Shown here: piece by piece, positions 29,000-37,724 of the stretch
How positions within the stretch are numbered: position 1 is the first letter of the stretch
Layout of the letters: the number at the start of each line of letters is the position of its first letter
Assembly: GCA_905202125.1 (NCBI GenBank)
Contig: CAJKQX010000005.1
Location: forward strand, 1 to 60,368
Reading direction: 5' to 3'
DNA: 60,368 bases
Source of the DNA: an uncultured Prevotella sp.
Lineage (GTDB): Bacteria; Bacteroidota; Bacteroidia; Bacteroidales; Bacteroidaceae
Notes under the pieces: generated by a model
What the model saw: the letters and a program-made list of their open reading frames with translations, nothing else
Told to the model about the DNA's origin: nothing
Databases searched by the model: none
Program-made: the position numbers and the translations under genes

Positions 29000-29947
29000 A
29001 TGACTATCAATCACAGAATGATACTCAACGAGGTGAAGGATTACATATTCATCACCTTCGGACTGATACTTTATACTTTCGGATTCACGGTATTTCTCCT
29101 GCCCTACAAGATTGTGACGGGCGGTATCGCCGGTATAGGAGCGATAGTGTTTTACGCCTCGCGATTCCCTGTGCAGTACACCTTCTTCATCATCAACGCC
29201 GTGCTCATCATGGCGGCGCTGAAGATATTGGGATGGAAATTCCTGATGAAGACCATCTATGCCACGTTCGTGCTCACGTTCATGCTGGAGATAGCACAGG
29301 ACGTGGTGGTGCAGCCCGACGGCAGTTTTTATAAACTCATGGGCGAGGGCAACGACTTCATGTCGCTCGTCATAGGATGTATGATCACGGGCACGGCCCT
29401 GGCCATGGTCTTTCTCAACAACGGCAGCACAGGCGGTACGGACATCGTGGCGGCATCGGTCAACAAATATCACGACATATCGTTGGGCCGTGTGCTCATC
29501 ATGGTGGACATCTGCATCATCGGCAGCAGCCTCTTCATACCCTCGTTCGGTACGTTGAGCCATCGTTGCTACATGGTGGTGTTCGGTCTGTGCACGATGG
29601 TGGTGGAGTGTCTCATGCTCGACTATGTGATGAGTGTGCAGCGGCAGTCGGTGCAGTTTCTCATATTCTCCAAGCACCACAAGGAGATAGCTCTGGCCAT
29701 AAGCAAGAAGACCGACCACAGCATGACCATACTCGACGGTCACGGATGGTACACGGGCAACGACATGAAGGTGATATGTCTGCTGGCCAAGAAGAGGGAG
29801 AGCGTGACCATCTTCCGCCTGATCAAGATGATAGACCCCAACGCCTTTGTCAGCCAGAGTTCCGTCATAGGTGTCTACGGCGAGGGTTTTGACGCTATAA
29901 AAGTGAAACTCAACAAGGATAAGCAACAAGAAAACAAAGAAAAATGA
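29000..29947 (+). CDS. YitT family membrane protein (DUF161/DUF2179)
   Basis: 315 residues. Five or six N-terminal membrane helices (about 15-215) include the family motifs GFTVFLLPYKIVTGGIAGIG and NNGSTGGTDIVA. A soluble C-terminal DUF2179 domain (about 230-300) carries TDHSMTILDGHGWYTGNDMKVICLLAKKRE and ends FVSQSSVIGVYGEGFD. The family is widespread and its transported substrate, if any, is unknown. The stop overlaps the rdgB start as ATGA, so the two are translationally coupled. Confidence 0.9.
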   Translation: MTINHRMILNEVKDYIFITFGLILYTFGFTVFLLPYKIVTGGIAGIGAIVFYASRFPVQYTFFIINAVLIMAALKILGWKFLMKTIYATFVLTFMLEIAQDVVVQPDGSFYKLMGEGNDFMSLVIGCMITGTALAMVFLNNGSTGGTDIVAASVNKYHDISLGRVLIMVDICIIGSSLFIPSFGTLSHRCYMVVFGLCTMVVECLMLDYVMSVQRQSVQFLIFSKHHKEIALAISKKTDHSMTILDGHGWYTGNDMKVICLLAKKRESVTIFRLIKMIDPNAFVSQSSVIGVYGEGFDAIKVKLNKDKQQENKEK

Positions 29948-30540
29948 AAATAGTATTTGCAACCAACAACAAACACAAGCTGGACGAGATAAGACATATC
30001 CTCGGCGAGGATATAGAGGTGTTGTCACTTGGCGACATAGATTGTCATGAGGACATACCCGAGACGGCCGACACGCTCGAGGGCAACGCCCTGATCAAGG
30101 CTCGATACGTGAGCGACAGATACGGAGTGAGCTGTTTCGCCGACGACACGGGTCTTGAGGTGGACGCCCTGGACGGAGCGCCCGGAGTGTACAGCGCGCG
30201 CTATGCCGGCGGCGAGGGTCACGACTCGGAGGCCAACATGACCAAGCTGCTCGCAGAACTCGAGGGCGAGGACAACCGCAAGGCCGATTTCCGCACGGTG
30301 ATAGCTCTGGTCATCGATCATGAGGGATGCAGGGAGACGCACATCTTCGAGGGTCGGGTGGACGGACATATCTCCAAAGAACGGCGGGGTAGCGAGGGAT
30401 TCGGCTACGACCCCATCTTCGTGCCCGAAGGTTATGACCAATCGTTTGCGCAGCTGGGCAACGAGATAAAGAACAAGATATCCCACCGGGCGCGCGCTGT
30501 GAGCAAACTGGCCGACTATCTGCTCGGTAGCAGCAAATAA
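29944..30540 (+). CDS. rdgB: XTP/dITP diphosphatase (RdgB/HAM1)
   Basis: 198 residues, standard length. It hydrolyses deaminated purine nucleotides (XTP, dITP, ITP) to monophosphates and so keeps them out of DNA and RNA. Conserved blocks are IVFATNNKHKLDEI (substrate-binding loop at the N-terminus), SCFADDTGLEVDALDGAPGVYSARYAG (catalytic Asp and Mg binding), GFGYDPIF, and KNKISHRARAVSKL at the end. It overlaps the yitT-like gene by four bases, and porZ follows after 18 bases. Confidence 0.96.
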   Translation: MKIVFATNNKHKLDEIRHILGEDIEVLSLGDIDCHEDIPETADTLEGNALIKARYVSDRYGVSCFADDTGLEVDALDGAPGVYSARYAGGEGHDSEANMTKLLAELEGEDNRKADFRTVIALVIDHEGCRETHIFEGRVDGHISKERRGSEGFGYDPIFVPEGYDQSFAQLGNEIKNKISHRARAVSKLADYLLGSSK

Positions 30541-30558
30541 AATACATTAGGATATATT

Positions 30559-32829
30559 ATGAAGAAAACATTATTGATGCTCCTTCTCGCCGCGAGCACG
30601 GCCTTGCATGCCGCCATCGGCACATGGCATACGTATCCGGCATTCACCGACATCACCCGTATAGAAAGGGCGGGCGACATGGTCTTTGTGCTGGCCTCGG
30701 GCGGCGTATATTCCTACAATCACTCCGACCAGAGCATACAGACGTACGACAAGAACAATGTGCTGAGCGACTGCGGCATCAGCGACATGGCGTGGTGTCC
30801 GCAGGCCGGACGACTCATCATAGTGTACGACAACTACAACATCGACCTGCTGTCGCCATCGGGCGAGGTGATAAATATCCCCGACTACTACAACAAGACC
30901 ATGACCGAGGACAAAAGTATCAACGGCATCACCATCAACGGACGTCACGCCTACCTCTCCACGGGATTCGGCATACTGCGCATCAACATGGCCGACGGCA
31001 CGGTGAGCAACACGTACAAACTGGGCATGAGGGTGAACGCCACAGCCATCGTCGGCAATATGCTCTATGCGGCCACGGCGCAGGGCACATACAGGGTGGA
31101 CCTGAACAACAATCCGGCCGACAAGAACAACTGGACCATATACTCGGCGAAAACATTCTACTATCTCTTCGCGCTCGACGGCAAGATCATAGGCATGAGA
31201 AACGGCGAGGCGTGTACGATGGCTTCCGACACGCAGGGATGGAGCACATTCCTCTCGCTGATGTTTGACAAGGCCGTAATGAGCGGCGACAGGATACTGA
31301 CCTACGGACGCGGCAACATCGGGATAATCAGGAGCGAGACAGACCACATGGTCATAAGCAACACATCTGTCAAGGCTCTGGCCTACGGCGGATACGACAA
31401 TCTGTACTGGACTAACGGCGAGGGCAACACCCTCGACATGATGACCATAGCCGACGATAAGACCACATCGACCGTGGGACTGGGCATCAAGCCCGACGGA
31501 CCAAAGTACAACTATTTCGGATTCATGCGCTACATGAACGGACGCCTGTACACCGCGGGCGGTCTGGGCAGCCCCACGCGTGACGCCTGTGTGCAGATAT
31601 ACAATCACGCTGACAACAGCTGGGAGATATACGACGACAGTTTTAAGGCTCAGCTCGACCATCATTACCGGTCGGCCTACTCCATTGACATCGACCCGAA
31701 AGACCCCGACCATCTCGTCATGGGCTCGGCCAGCGGCATATATGAGTTCAGGGAGGGCAAGATGACATTCAACCACACCATGGACAACAGTCCGCTGCAG
31801 GCGGCCAAGGTGGTGACCGACCCCGTGGCCCAGAAAAACTACACCCTCGTGACCGACGTGAGGTTTGACAATGACGGACGTCTGTGGTGTCTCAACGGAG
31901 CGGCGCCAAGCGCGTCGATATTCTGTCTCGACGACGGACAGTGGACGTCGCATCACCACAGTGTGCTCATCAACAACCAGAATTACTCCATGGAGACGAT
32001 GACGAGCCTCTTTTTCGACCATTCGCGCGACCTGATGTGGTTTTGCAGCAAAGACTGGCGCAAACCGGCTCTCGTGTGCTATCAGCCATCGACGGACGGC
32101 ATAAGGGTGTACGACAATTTCGTCAACCAGAACGGTACTTCCTTCACGGCCGAGTCGGTGAACTGCGCCGTGGAGGACATCGACGGCAACATATGGATAG
32201 GCACGGCGGCCGGACCTTTCCTGCTCAGAACCATCGAGGACAACTATTTCACGCAGATCATCGTGCCGCGCAACGACGGCACCGACTATGGCGACTATCT
32301 GCTCTCGGGTGTGGCCGTCACAGCCATAGCCATCGACGGCGCCGGACGCAAATGGTTCGGCACGCGCAACAACGGAGTGTATCTCATCAGTGCCGACAAC
32401 ATGACGCAAATCGAGCATTTCACGGCCGACAACAGCACGCTGCTTTCAAACGTCATCGAGTCGATAGCCATCGATGGTAGCACGGGCGAGGTGTTCTTCG
32501 GCACGGACAAGGGTCTCTGCTCATACATGGGCGACGCCACTGACCCCGTGGAGACGATGGACAGCGACAATGTGTATGCCTATCCCAACCCCGTGAAGCC
32601 CGACTACACGGGACCCATCACCGTGACGGGTCTCTCGCGCGACGCTGATGTGAAGATAGTGACGGCGAGCGGTGCACTTGTGGCAGAGGGACGCAGCAAC
32701 GGCGGTTCGTTCTCCTGGGACGGATGCGACAAGCAAGGCCACCGCGTGGCATCAGGAGTGTATATGGTGCTCGCGGCACGGAGCGACGGCTCGAAGGGTG
32801 CAGTGTGCAAGATAGCTGTAATCAACTGA
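30559..32829 (+). CDS. porZ: PorZ-like T9SS component, two beta-propellers plus CTD
   Basis: 756 residues, close to the ~776 of P. gingivalis PorZ. The signal peptide (MKKTLLMLLLAASTALHA) is followed by AIGTWHTYPAFTDITRIERAGDMVFVLASGGVYSYN, the typical start of PorZ. Propeller blades run through about residue 680 (GNIWIGTAAGPFLL and RKWFGTRNNGVYLIS are two-component-regulator-type blades). A C-terminal sorting domain opens with VYAYPNPVKPDYTGPITVTGL. PorZ is part of the T9SS attachment complex at the cell surface and helps link cargo to lipopolysaccharide. Its presence fits the many sorting tails in this window. The 18-bp gap behind rdgB suggests one operon. Confidence 0.85.
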   Translation: MKKTLLMLLLAASTALHAAIGTWHTYPAFTDITRIERAGDMVFVLASGGVYSYNHSDQSIQTYDKNNVLSDCGISDMAWCPQAGRLIIVYDNYNIDLLSPSGEVINIPDYYNKTMTEDKSINGITINGRHAYLSTGFGILRINMADGTVSNTYKLGMRVNATAIVGNMLYAATAQGTYRVDLNNNPADKNNWTIYSAKTFYYLFALDGKIIGMRNGEACTMASDTQGWSTFLSLMFDKAVMSGDRILTYGRGNIGIIRSETDHMVISNTSVKALAYGGYDNLYWTNGEGNTLDMMTIADDKTTSTVGLGIKPDGPKYNYFGFMRYMNGRLYTAGGLGSPTRDACVQIYNHADNSWEIYDDSFKAQLDHHYRSAYSIDIDPKDPDHLVMGSASGIYEFREGKMTFNHTMDNSPLQAAKVVTDPVAQKNYTLVTDVRFDNDGRLWCLNGAAPSASIFCLDDGQWTSHHHSVLINNQNYSMETMTSLFFDHSRDLMWFCSKDWRKPALVCYQPSTDGIRVYDNFVNQNGTSFTAESVNCAVEDIDGNIWIGTAAGPFLLRTIEDNYFTQIIVPRNDGTDYGDYLLSGVAVTAIAIDGAGRKWFGTRNNGVYLISADNMTQIEHFTADNSTLLSNVIESIAIDGSTGEVFFGTDKGLCSYMGDATDPVETMDSDNVYAYPNPVKPDYTGPITVTGLSRDADVKIVTASGALVAEGRSNGGSFSWDGCDKQGHRVASGVYMVLAARSDGSKGAVCKIAVIN

Positions 32830-32905
32830 AATCGATGAACATGGACGACCGTCTGCCACATATATCTTTCCTTCAGTCGTATGGCATCATCCAAGAATAA
32901 AGACA

Positions 32906-34321
32906 ATGAATAGGAAATCACCCGTGACATATATCATCCTCACGCTGCCCTTCGTGCTCTGGGCCGCGCTGGAGGTGTATCCCTCGTTTGACGACTGGAG
33001 CACACTCTCCTCGCCCAATACCGACCGTGAATGGCTGAAATTCTTTATGCCCTACGGCAGTGTGTGGCGACCGTTCGACGCACTCTTCGGATACATCACG
33101 GGCGTGTGGCCCGCGTTGTTTCCGGCGCTTGCCCATGTGTGCATAGTGACAGGACATACTGTCAGTGCGCTGTTGATATATTCGCTCACGGGACGACTGG
33201 GGCTGAACCGTGCGGCGCGCTTTGCGGGCACATTGTTCTTCTGGTTGTCGCCCTGCATGCTGGGCACGGTGCTCAGTTGCGACTCGCTCAATCAGACCTA
33301 CTCCCACGCATGGGGCCTGGGTGCCGTGTGGGCATACATCGTCATGCGTGGCCGAAAGAGATACGCCGCATGGGCCGTATGCGTAGTCATGGCCGCGCTG
33401 GCCAAAGACAACGGCATAGCATGGGCCGTGGTGCCGCCGATGGTGGCCTACGCCTTCGATAGGTGCGACCGTCGCGCGTTGCTGCGCGGACTCTTTTTCG
33501 GATGTGCTGTGGCCGTAGTGTATGGCTGCGTGAGGATGGCGCTGCCCAAGACGGACATCTACAATTCCGACTACTCCACATTCGTCCTCGCCAAGAAAGT
33601 CAAAGAGATAGTGACGTGGGTGGGCTACACGTGGTTTGCCGTCGACTATGTGAGCATCGTGCATGCCCCGTCACGCAATCTGCTGTTGGCCGGCGTCACG
33701 CTGTTGTTGGCACTGCCGATGGTTTATGTGCTGTTTGTGAGAAACATCCGACTGATGTTCACACGACGGTTATTGGTTTTGGCCGCAGCTATGATAGCCG
33801 TCATGTCGCCCCATCTGCTCATATCGCTCAGCGTGATGAACGCCTACGCCGGTCTGGGCATGGCTGCACTGATGGTGGCCGTGGTCATCGACAGCGCCTA
33901 TCCCGCCGACCGCCGCATCATCGTCTGTGCTTTCGGTATGTATGTGGTAGCCGCCGTGATCACAGATGTGCACCACGCCTACAAGGCTGTGACCACTGCC
34001 GCCACGGGTCGCGAGATGGCCCGCGAGGTGATAAGGGCCACGGGGCATGAGGTGGAGACGGCCTACTGCGTGATAGTGGACGACGATGAACGCAAGTTCT
34101 CGTCCTTCTGCGTTCTGCCGCAAGATGCCTTCGGGGGAAATGGCGCCGCCGTGATGCACGAGAACAGATATCGCTGGCCGCACGAGGTGAACGATACCAT
34201 CATACCCCGGGATATGGCCGATAGCGCCGAAAGCATCGCCCGCAGGGCCATTGCCTGCGGAAAGTATGAGTGTGCATGGATAATCGACAAGAGTCGGGTA
34301 AGAGTAATCAACAAACAATGA
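32906..34321 (+). CDS. multi-pass membrane protein, possible GT-C glycosyltransferase
   Basis: 471 residues with about ten hydrophobic segments. An early loop, VYPSFDDWSTLSSPNTDREWL, carries acidic residues, and a soluble C-terminal tail (about 390-471) follows. Topology and the acidic first loop resemble lipid-linked-sugar-dependent GT-C enzymes. No family motif is firm enough to name. The stop overlaps the start of the following GtrB-like glycosyltransferase gene as ATGA. Such a pair often makes and then uses a polyprenyl-phosphate sugar to decorate envelope glycans. The function is inferred mainly from that neighbour. Confidence 0.65.
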   Translation: MNRKSPVTYIILTLPFVLWAALEVYPSFDDWSTLSSPNTDREWLKFFMPYGSVWRPFDALFGYITGVWPALFPALAHVCIVTGHTVSALLIYSLTGRLGLNRAARFAGTLFFWLSPCMLGTVLSCDSLNQTYSHAWGLGAVWAYIVMRGRKRYAAWAVCVVMAALAKDNGIAWAVVPPMVAYAFDRCDRRALLRGLFFGCAVAVVYGCVRMALPKTDIYNSDYSTFVLAKKVKEIVTWVGYTWFAVDYVSIVHAPSRNLLLAGVTLLLALPMVYVLFVRNIRLMFTRRLLVLAAAMIAVMSPHLLISLSVMNAYAGLGMAALMVAVVIDSAYPADRRIIVCAFGMYVVAAVITDVHHAYKAVTTAATGREMAREVIRATGHEVETAYCVIVDDDERKFSSFCVLPQDAFGGNGAAVMHENRYRWPHEVNDTIIPRDMADSAESIARRAIACGKYECAWIIDKSRVRVINKQ

Positions 34322-35250
34322 GAGATATGAAGAAGATATCGGTCATACTGCCTTGTTTCAACGAGCAGGACAACATACGGCGCATGTACGACTCGCTCTG
34401 CGAACTGATGGCCACAGAGCCGGCGTACGAATGGCAAATACTGATTGTGGACGATGGAAGCACTGACCGTACGGCAGCCATAGCCAAAGAACTGATAGGG
34501 GGAGACCAAAGGGTCGGGATGGTGAGTCTGTCGAGAAATTTCGGCAAGGAGAACGCCCTGCTTGCCGGACTCGACCATGTGGAAGGCGATTGCGCCGTGA
34601 TTATGGATGCCGACCTCCAACATCCGCCATTAGTGATATCAAAGATGCTCAGATGCTGGGAAGAGGGATATGAGGACATCTACGCCGAGCGCAACGATCG
34701 GGGTCGCGAGAGCCTGATGCGCAAATGGCTCACGCGCACCTACTACCTCTTGTTGCAGAAACTGTCCAAGACTGACGTGCTGCCCAACGTGGGCGATTTC
34801 CGTCTGCTCGACCGCAAGTGCATCGATGCGCTCACCCGTCTGCGCGAGACGCAGCGCTACACCAAAGGACTTTATTGCTGGATAGGATTTAGGAAGAAGA
34901 GCGTCACCTTCGACCAGGGCAGCCGCACGTGCGGCAAATCGTCGTTCAACTACTCCCGACTGATCAACCTCGCCCTCGAAGGCATCACCTCATACACCAC
35001 CGTGCCCCTGCGCCTGAGTGCCGTCATGGGACTGATAGTGTCGTTCACGGCCTTCGTCTACATGTGCTACATCATGATCAAGACCATCGTCGTGGGCGAA
35101 CCCGTCCAGGGTTTCCCCACACTCATGACCGCCATCCTCTTTCTCGGCGGCATACAGCTCATCTCCGTCGGCATCCTGGGCGAATATCTCTCCCGCGTGT
35201 TCAACGAGACAAAAAACCGGCCGCCGTATATTGTGAGGGAGATTGTGTGA
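34318..35250 (+). CDS. GT2 polyprenyl-phosphate glycosyltransferase (GtrB/DPM-like)
   Basis: About 310 residues from the ATG at 34318, which overlaps the upstream stop. The GT2 domain shows ISVILPCFNEQDNIRRMY, ILIVDDGSTDRT and the metal-binding VIMDADLQHPP. SLSRNFGKENALLAGLDHV and GDFRLLDRKCIDAL also match GtrB-type enzymes. Two C-terminal membrane helices (VMGLIVSFTAFVYMCYIMI and LMTAILFLGGIQLISVGILGEYLSRVF) anchor it to the inner membrane. It should transfer a sugar from a nucleotide donor to undecaprenyl phosphate. The upstream GT-C-like protein is the likely user. Confidence 0.9.
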   Translation: MRDMKKISVILPCFNEQDNIRRMYDSLCELMATEPAYEWQILIVDDGSTDRTAAIAKELIGGDQRVGMVSLSRNFGKENALLAGLDHVEGDCAVIMDADLQHPPLVISKMLRCWEEGYEDIYAERNDRGRESLMRKWLTRTYYLLLQKLSKTDVLPNVGDFRLLDRKCIDALTRLRETQRYTKGLYCWIGFRKKSVTFDQGSRTCGKSSFNYSRLINLALEGITSYTTVPLRLSAVMGLIVSFTAFVYMCYIMIKTIVVGEPVQGFPTLMTAILFLGGIQLISVGILGEYLSRVFNETKNRPPYIVREIV

Positions 35251-35295
35251 ACGTTGTTTTCATACATATCCTTCAGTTATTGGTATTACCCATAT

Positions 35296-35336
35296 AAAAA
35301 AACGCACAGGTACATGTTGTCCTGTGCGTTCTTTTC
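35296..35336. terminator. bidirectional terminator
   Basis: A 10-bp perfect stem AACGCACAGG/CCTGTGCGTT with a 10-nt loop is flanked by A-run and T-run. It serves the glycosyltransferase gene on the plus strand and the HU-micropeptide unit on the minus strand. Confidence 0.85.
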
Positions 35337-35379
35337 GTAATTGTCTTATGTATTTCACGACCTTGTGTTCTCCGCATGC

Positions 35380-35478
35380 TCATCCCAGCCACATCGTGCA
35401 GCTGAAGGCTGCGACGATAGACAAGAGCGTGGCGATGATTCTGAGCAGGGTGAGCAGTCGGTCCCGGTCATTGGTCAT
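35380..35478 (-). CDS. 32-residue membrane micropeptide downstream of smalltalk
   Basis: ATG at 35478 to TGA at 35380. It reads MTNDRDRLLTLLRIIATLLS, then IVAAFSCTMWLG: a charged N-terminus followed by one membrane helix. It overlaps the smalltalk frame by 11 bases in another frame and is followed by the terminator at 35296-35336. In related genomes an amidase gene is common at this place. None is present here. It is predicted from position and composition, with no family match that I know. Confidence 0.5.
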   Translation of the reverse strand: MTNDRDRLLTLLRIIATLLSIVAAFSCTMWLG

Positions 35479-35578
35479 CTCCCACCTCCTGTGCTCCGAG
35501 AGCACCGAGCAGGGTGGTGGCGATGGCGATGATCACTTTCACTATCACCTTCCAGTCGGATATGTTGATCTTGCTCAT
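35468..35578 (-). CDS. smalltalk micropeptide
   Basis: A 36-residue frame beginning MSKINISDWKVIVKVIIAIA, then TTLLGALGAQEVGDDQ. It matches the smalltalk protein family of Bacteroidetes: an INISDWK N-terminus, a single helix ending LGALG, and an acidic tail. These genes sit right behind HU-related DNA-binding protein genes, as here (23 bp after the HU stop). Function is unknown, probably at the inner membrane. It is too short for routine ORF calling. Confidence 0.75.
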   Translation of the reverse strand: MSKINISDWKVIVKVIIAIATTLLGALGAQEVGDDQ

Positions 35579-35601
35579 GGTCTCAAATCGGATGATGATG
35601 T

Positions 35602-36063
35602 TCAGGCGTTCTCACTGTTGTCGCCCTCGGTAGCGTCGTTGGCATCGGATTTGTCGATGTTGTACGGGGTGATCTCCACCATCTTGGCGCCGGAGATGAA
35701 TTTCTGTATGCGGTTGCCTTTGGCATCGATCTTGAGCTCGGGTTGGAAGAGCACGTGCATGCCCACGATATTGCTGCGACCGAACTCTTTGGCGGTGTCG
35801 GCCGGGATGGTGCGGATGCCCATCTTGAAGGTGCCGAATCGGTCGAGTTTCACCTTCATCGAGTTCTGCAACTGGGTGGTCATGGCCTCCACCAGCTCAC
35901 TTATCACGGCGAGGATGTCCGAACGTTTCACGGTACAGTTGTTTTGCATGATGTCGGCCAGATCGTCGATGGTGACGAGGTCATCGTGCACGGCGCGACC
36001 ATACCACTTGCCCTGAAATGCACCCTTGCGATTGCTCTGATAGATTCTGTACTTTACTGCCAT
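35602..36063 (-). CDS. HU-related histone-like DNA-binding protein
   Basis: 153 residues from the ATG at 36063 (MAVKYRIYQSNRKGAFQGKW, the standard start of this Bacteroidetes HU-related group). The HU core follows, with DLADIMQNNCTVKRSDILAVISELVEAMTTQLQ and the beta arms VKLDRFGTFKMGIRTIPADTAKEF. The C-terminal extension (about 115-153) has GNRIQKFISGAKMVEITPYN and an acidic Asp/Asn tail. It is larger than the ~90-residue HU and would bind and bend DNA. It has a promoter about 215 bases upstream and a long structured leader, and it is followed by two micropeptide genes. Confidence 0.88.
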   Translation of the reverse strand: MAVKYRIYQSNRKGAFQGKWYGRAVHDDLVTIDDLADIMQNNCTVKRSDILAVISELVEAMTTQLQNSMKVKLDRFGTFKMGIRTIPADTAKEFGRSNIVGMHVLFQPELKIDAKGNRIQKFISGAKMVEITPYNIDKSDANDATEGDNSENA

Positions 36064-36271
36064 AATTGTTTTTCCTTTCTTTTTTGTGTTTTTAATGGTT
36101 TGATTATTCTCTCTGTTTTTCAGTCCTGCGCAGACGGTCATTTTGAGGACAGTCTCTGTTTTTCATGGTAGTCGGGACAGGCCGGCACTGTCCCGCATTA
36201 TGCTATGCGTAGCATCGCGTGTCATCCCTGACCTCTGCGTCGCGGCTGAATGGGATTGTTTATCCCTGAAT
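36064..36271 (-). promoter_or_regulatory. long structured 5' leader of the HU-related gene
   Basis: The leader implied by the promoter at 36278-36308 is about 208 nt. It contains two stem-loops next to each other: GGGACAG/CTGTCCC (36174-36180, 36188-36194) and ATGCTA/TAGCAT (36200-36205, 36210-36215). There is no reading frame of note on this strand. It could be an autoregulatory leader or a processed small RNA. Confidence 0.45.
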
Positions 36272-36277
36272 GCAATG

Positions 36278-36308
36278 CAAAGGTACGAAATGGCGAACAC
36301 CGTGTCAA
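36278..36308 (-). promoter_or_regulatory. promoter of the HU-smalltalk unit
   Basis: On the minus strand, a TTG -33 core (36308-36306) is followed by a 20-bp spacer and a perfect -7 box TACCTTTG (36285-36278). Confidence 0.65.
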
Positions 36309-36381
36309 GGGTTCATTGTATTACTGATGTGTTATATGGCAGAAAAAACTGTTCACCCGCACATTATATAATAAAGGAGTT

Positions 36382-37572
36382 TCACCTCAGGCGCCGCTTC
36401 AGAAAGTGTGTTCTGGCTCTGAGAAAATAATAAGCCACGCCCATGACATTGGCCACCCACATCATCCAGAAGGCGGCATGAAAACCTCCGTGCTCGGCCA
36501 CCACTCCGCCGGCAATCACTCCCAGTCCGATACCCGTGTCCCACGCCACGTAGAGAGTGGAATTGGCCGTGCCGCGCTGTTCGTTGGAAGCGAGATTGAG
36601 AAACATCGTCTGGAACGCCGGGAACATGTGTCCGTTGCCCAGACCGATGACCAGTGCCGCACCGTAGTAGCCCCAATAGTTGTGCACGGCCGCAAAGAGC
36701 AGATATCCCATGAGCGAGACGAGTACGCCGAACGTGGCGTTGTGCGTGATGCGCCCCTTGCGCAGTGTGCGGCTGCCCGTCAGTCGCGACAGTATCAGTC
36801 CTATCGACAGCAGCATGAAGAAGAGGCCCGTGCCGCCGGTGATGCCCAGTTCCTCTTTGCCGTAGATGGCGATGTAGGTGGAGATCACGCCGTAGGAGAA
36901 GGCGAAACACATCATGCAGACGGCCTGCCGCCACGCGCGTAGCAGCAGGAAACGGTCGAGCGAGAGCGGAGGCCGCTTGAATGTGGGTTTCTTTCTCAGC
37001 CGCACCGTCGAGTTGATGAGCAGTCCCAGTCCCGACACCACTATGGCCAGAGCGAAGAGCACATTGTAACTGCCCGTCGCACCATATATTATAAGAGCGA
37101 TGGTCGGTCCGATGGCCGTGGCCACATTGTTGCTCAGTCCGTAGAAGCCCACGCCCTCGGCCCTTCTCGACGATGGCAGCACATCGATGGCCACCGTGCT
37201 GTTGGCCACCGTGGCCGCACCGAACGGAGCGCCGTGCAGTGTCCTCACGATGGCAAAGAGGATGAGCGTGAACGATAGCGGATAGCCCACGAAGAGGATG
37301 AAGAACATGAAAAAACTCGTCAGCAGCACCGTGCGCCGCGGGAAGCTGTCCACCATGTATCCGCTGAAGGGGCGTATGATGAGTGCCGTGAGCGTGTAGC
37401 CGGACAGCACGATACCTATCGTCTGTTTGTCGGCGTGGAACGTGTCGCTCAGATACAGCGGCAGTAGAGGTGTGAGGAGCATGAACGAGAAATAGAGCAT
37501 GAAATTGGCCGTCCATACCTTAATATAATTACTGTTCCACAGTTTTTCTTTCTTTGCTTGTGTTTCCATCAT
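36382..37572 (-). CDS. MFS transporter, drug/sugar efflux type
   Basis: 396 residues from the ATG at 37572. The frame to 37656 adds 28 residues that lie over the promoter. About 12 membrane helices are visible. The family motif between helices 2 and 3 is RPFSGYMVDSFPRRTVLL. It resembles single-component efflux transporters of the major facilitator superfamily. The substrate cannot be read from sequence. It stands alone, with the Rpn nuclease gene upstream on the same strand but separated by a repeat and its own promoter. Confidence 0.88.
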   Translation of the reverse strand: MMETQAKKEKLWNSNYIKVWTANFMLYFSFMLLTPLLPLYLSDTFHADKQTIGIVLSGYTLTALIIRPFSGYMVDSFPRRTVLLTSFFMFFILFVGYPLSFTLILFAIVRTLHGAPFGAATVANSTVAIDVLPSSRRAEGVGFYGLSNNVATAIGPTIALIIYGATGSYNVLFALAIVVSGLGLLINSTVRLRKKPTFKRPPLSLDRFLLLRAWRQAVCMMCFAFSYGVISTYIAIYGKEELGITGGTGLFFMLLSIGLILSRLTGSRTLRKGRITHNATFGVLVSLMGYLLFAAVHNYWGYYGAALVIGLGNGHMFPAFQTMFLNLASNEQRGTANSTLYVAWDTGIGLGVIAGGVVAEHGGFHAAFWMMWVANVMGVAYYFLRARTHFLKRRLR

Positions 37573-37614
37573 CCTATCAATCTTTTTTTCATCGTGCCCT
37601 GCATGTGGGCAGTG

Positions 37615-37622
37615 CAAAGGTA
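37615..37622 (-). promoter_or_regulatory. -7 box of the MFS gene with shared upstream block
   Basis: Minus strand TACCTTTG, perfect TAnnTTTG. The upstream block 37621-37660 resembles the block at 10473-10502 before the DUF218 gene (TAGTGAAA, GATGG, then CAACGGCAAACGA on the plus strand). Confidence 0.6.
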
Positions 37623-37724
37623 GTGAAAAGATGGTGAAAGGTGAGCACAACGGCAAACGAAAAAAGAATTTTTTTTCACCAGGAAATGCTCGGAGTGAAT
37701 TTGAGAAATGGACACCCCGTTTGC

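Noticed and set aside
30571..32418. 615-codon minus-strand frame opposite porZ
   Set aside because: Same shadow pattern. The porZ frame is supported by a signal peptide, propeller repeats and a sorting domain.
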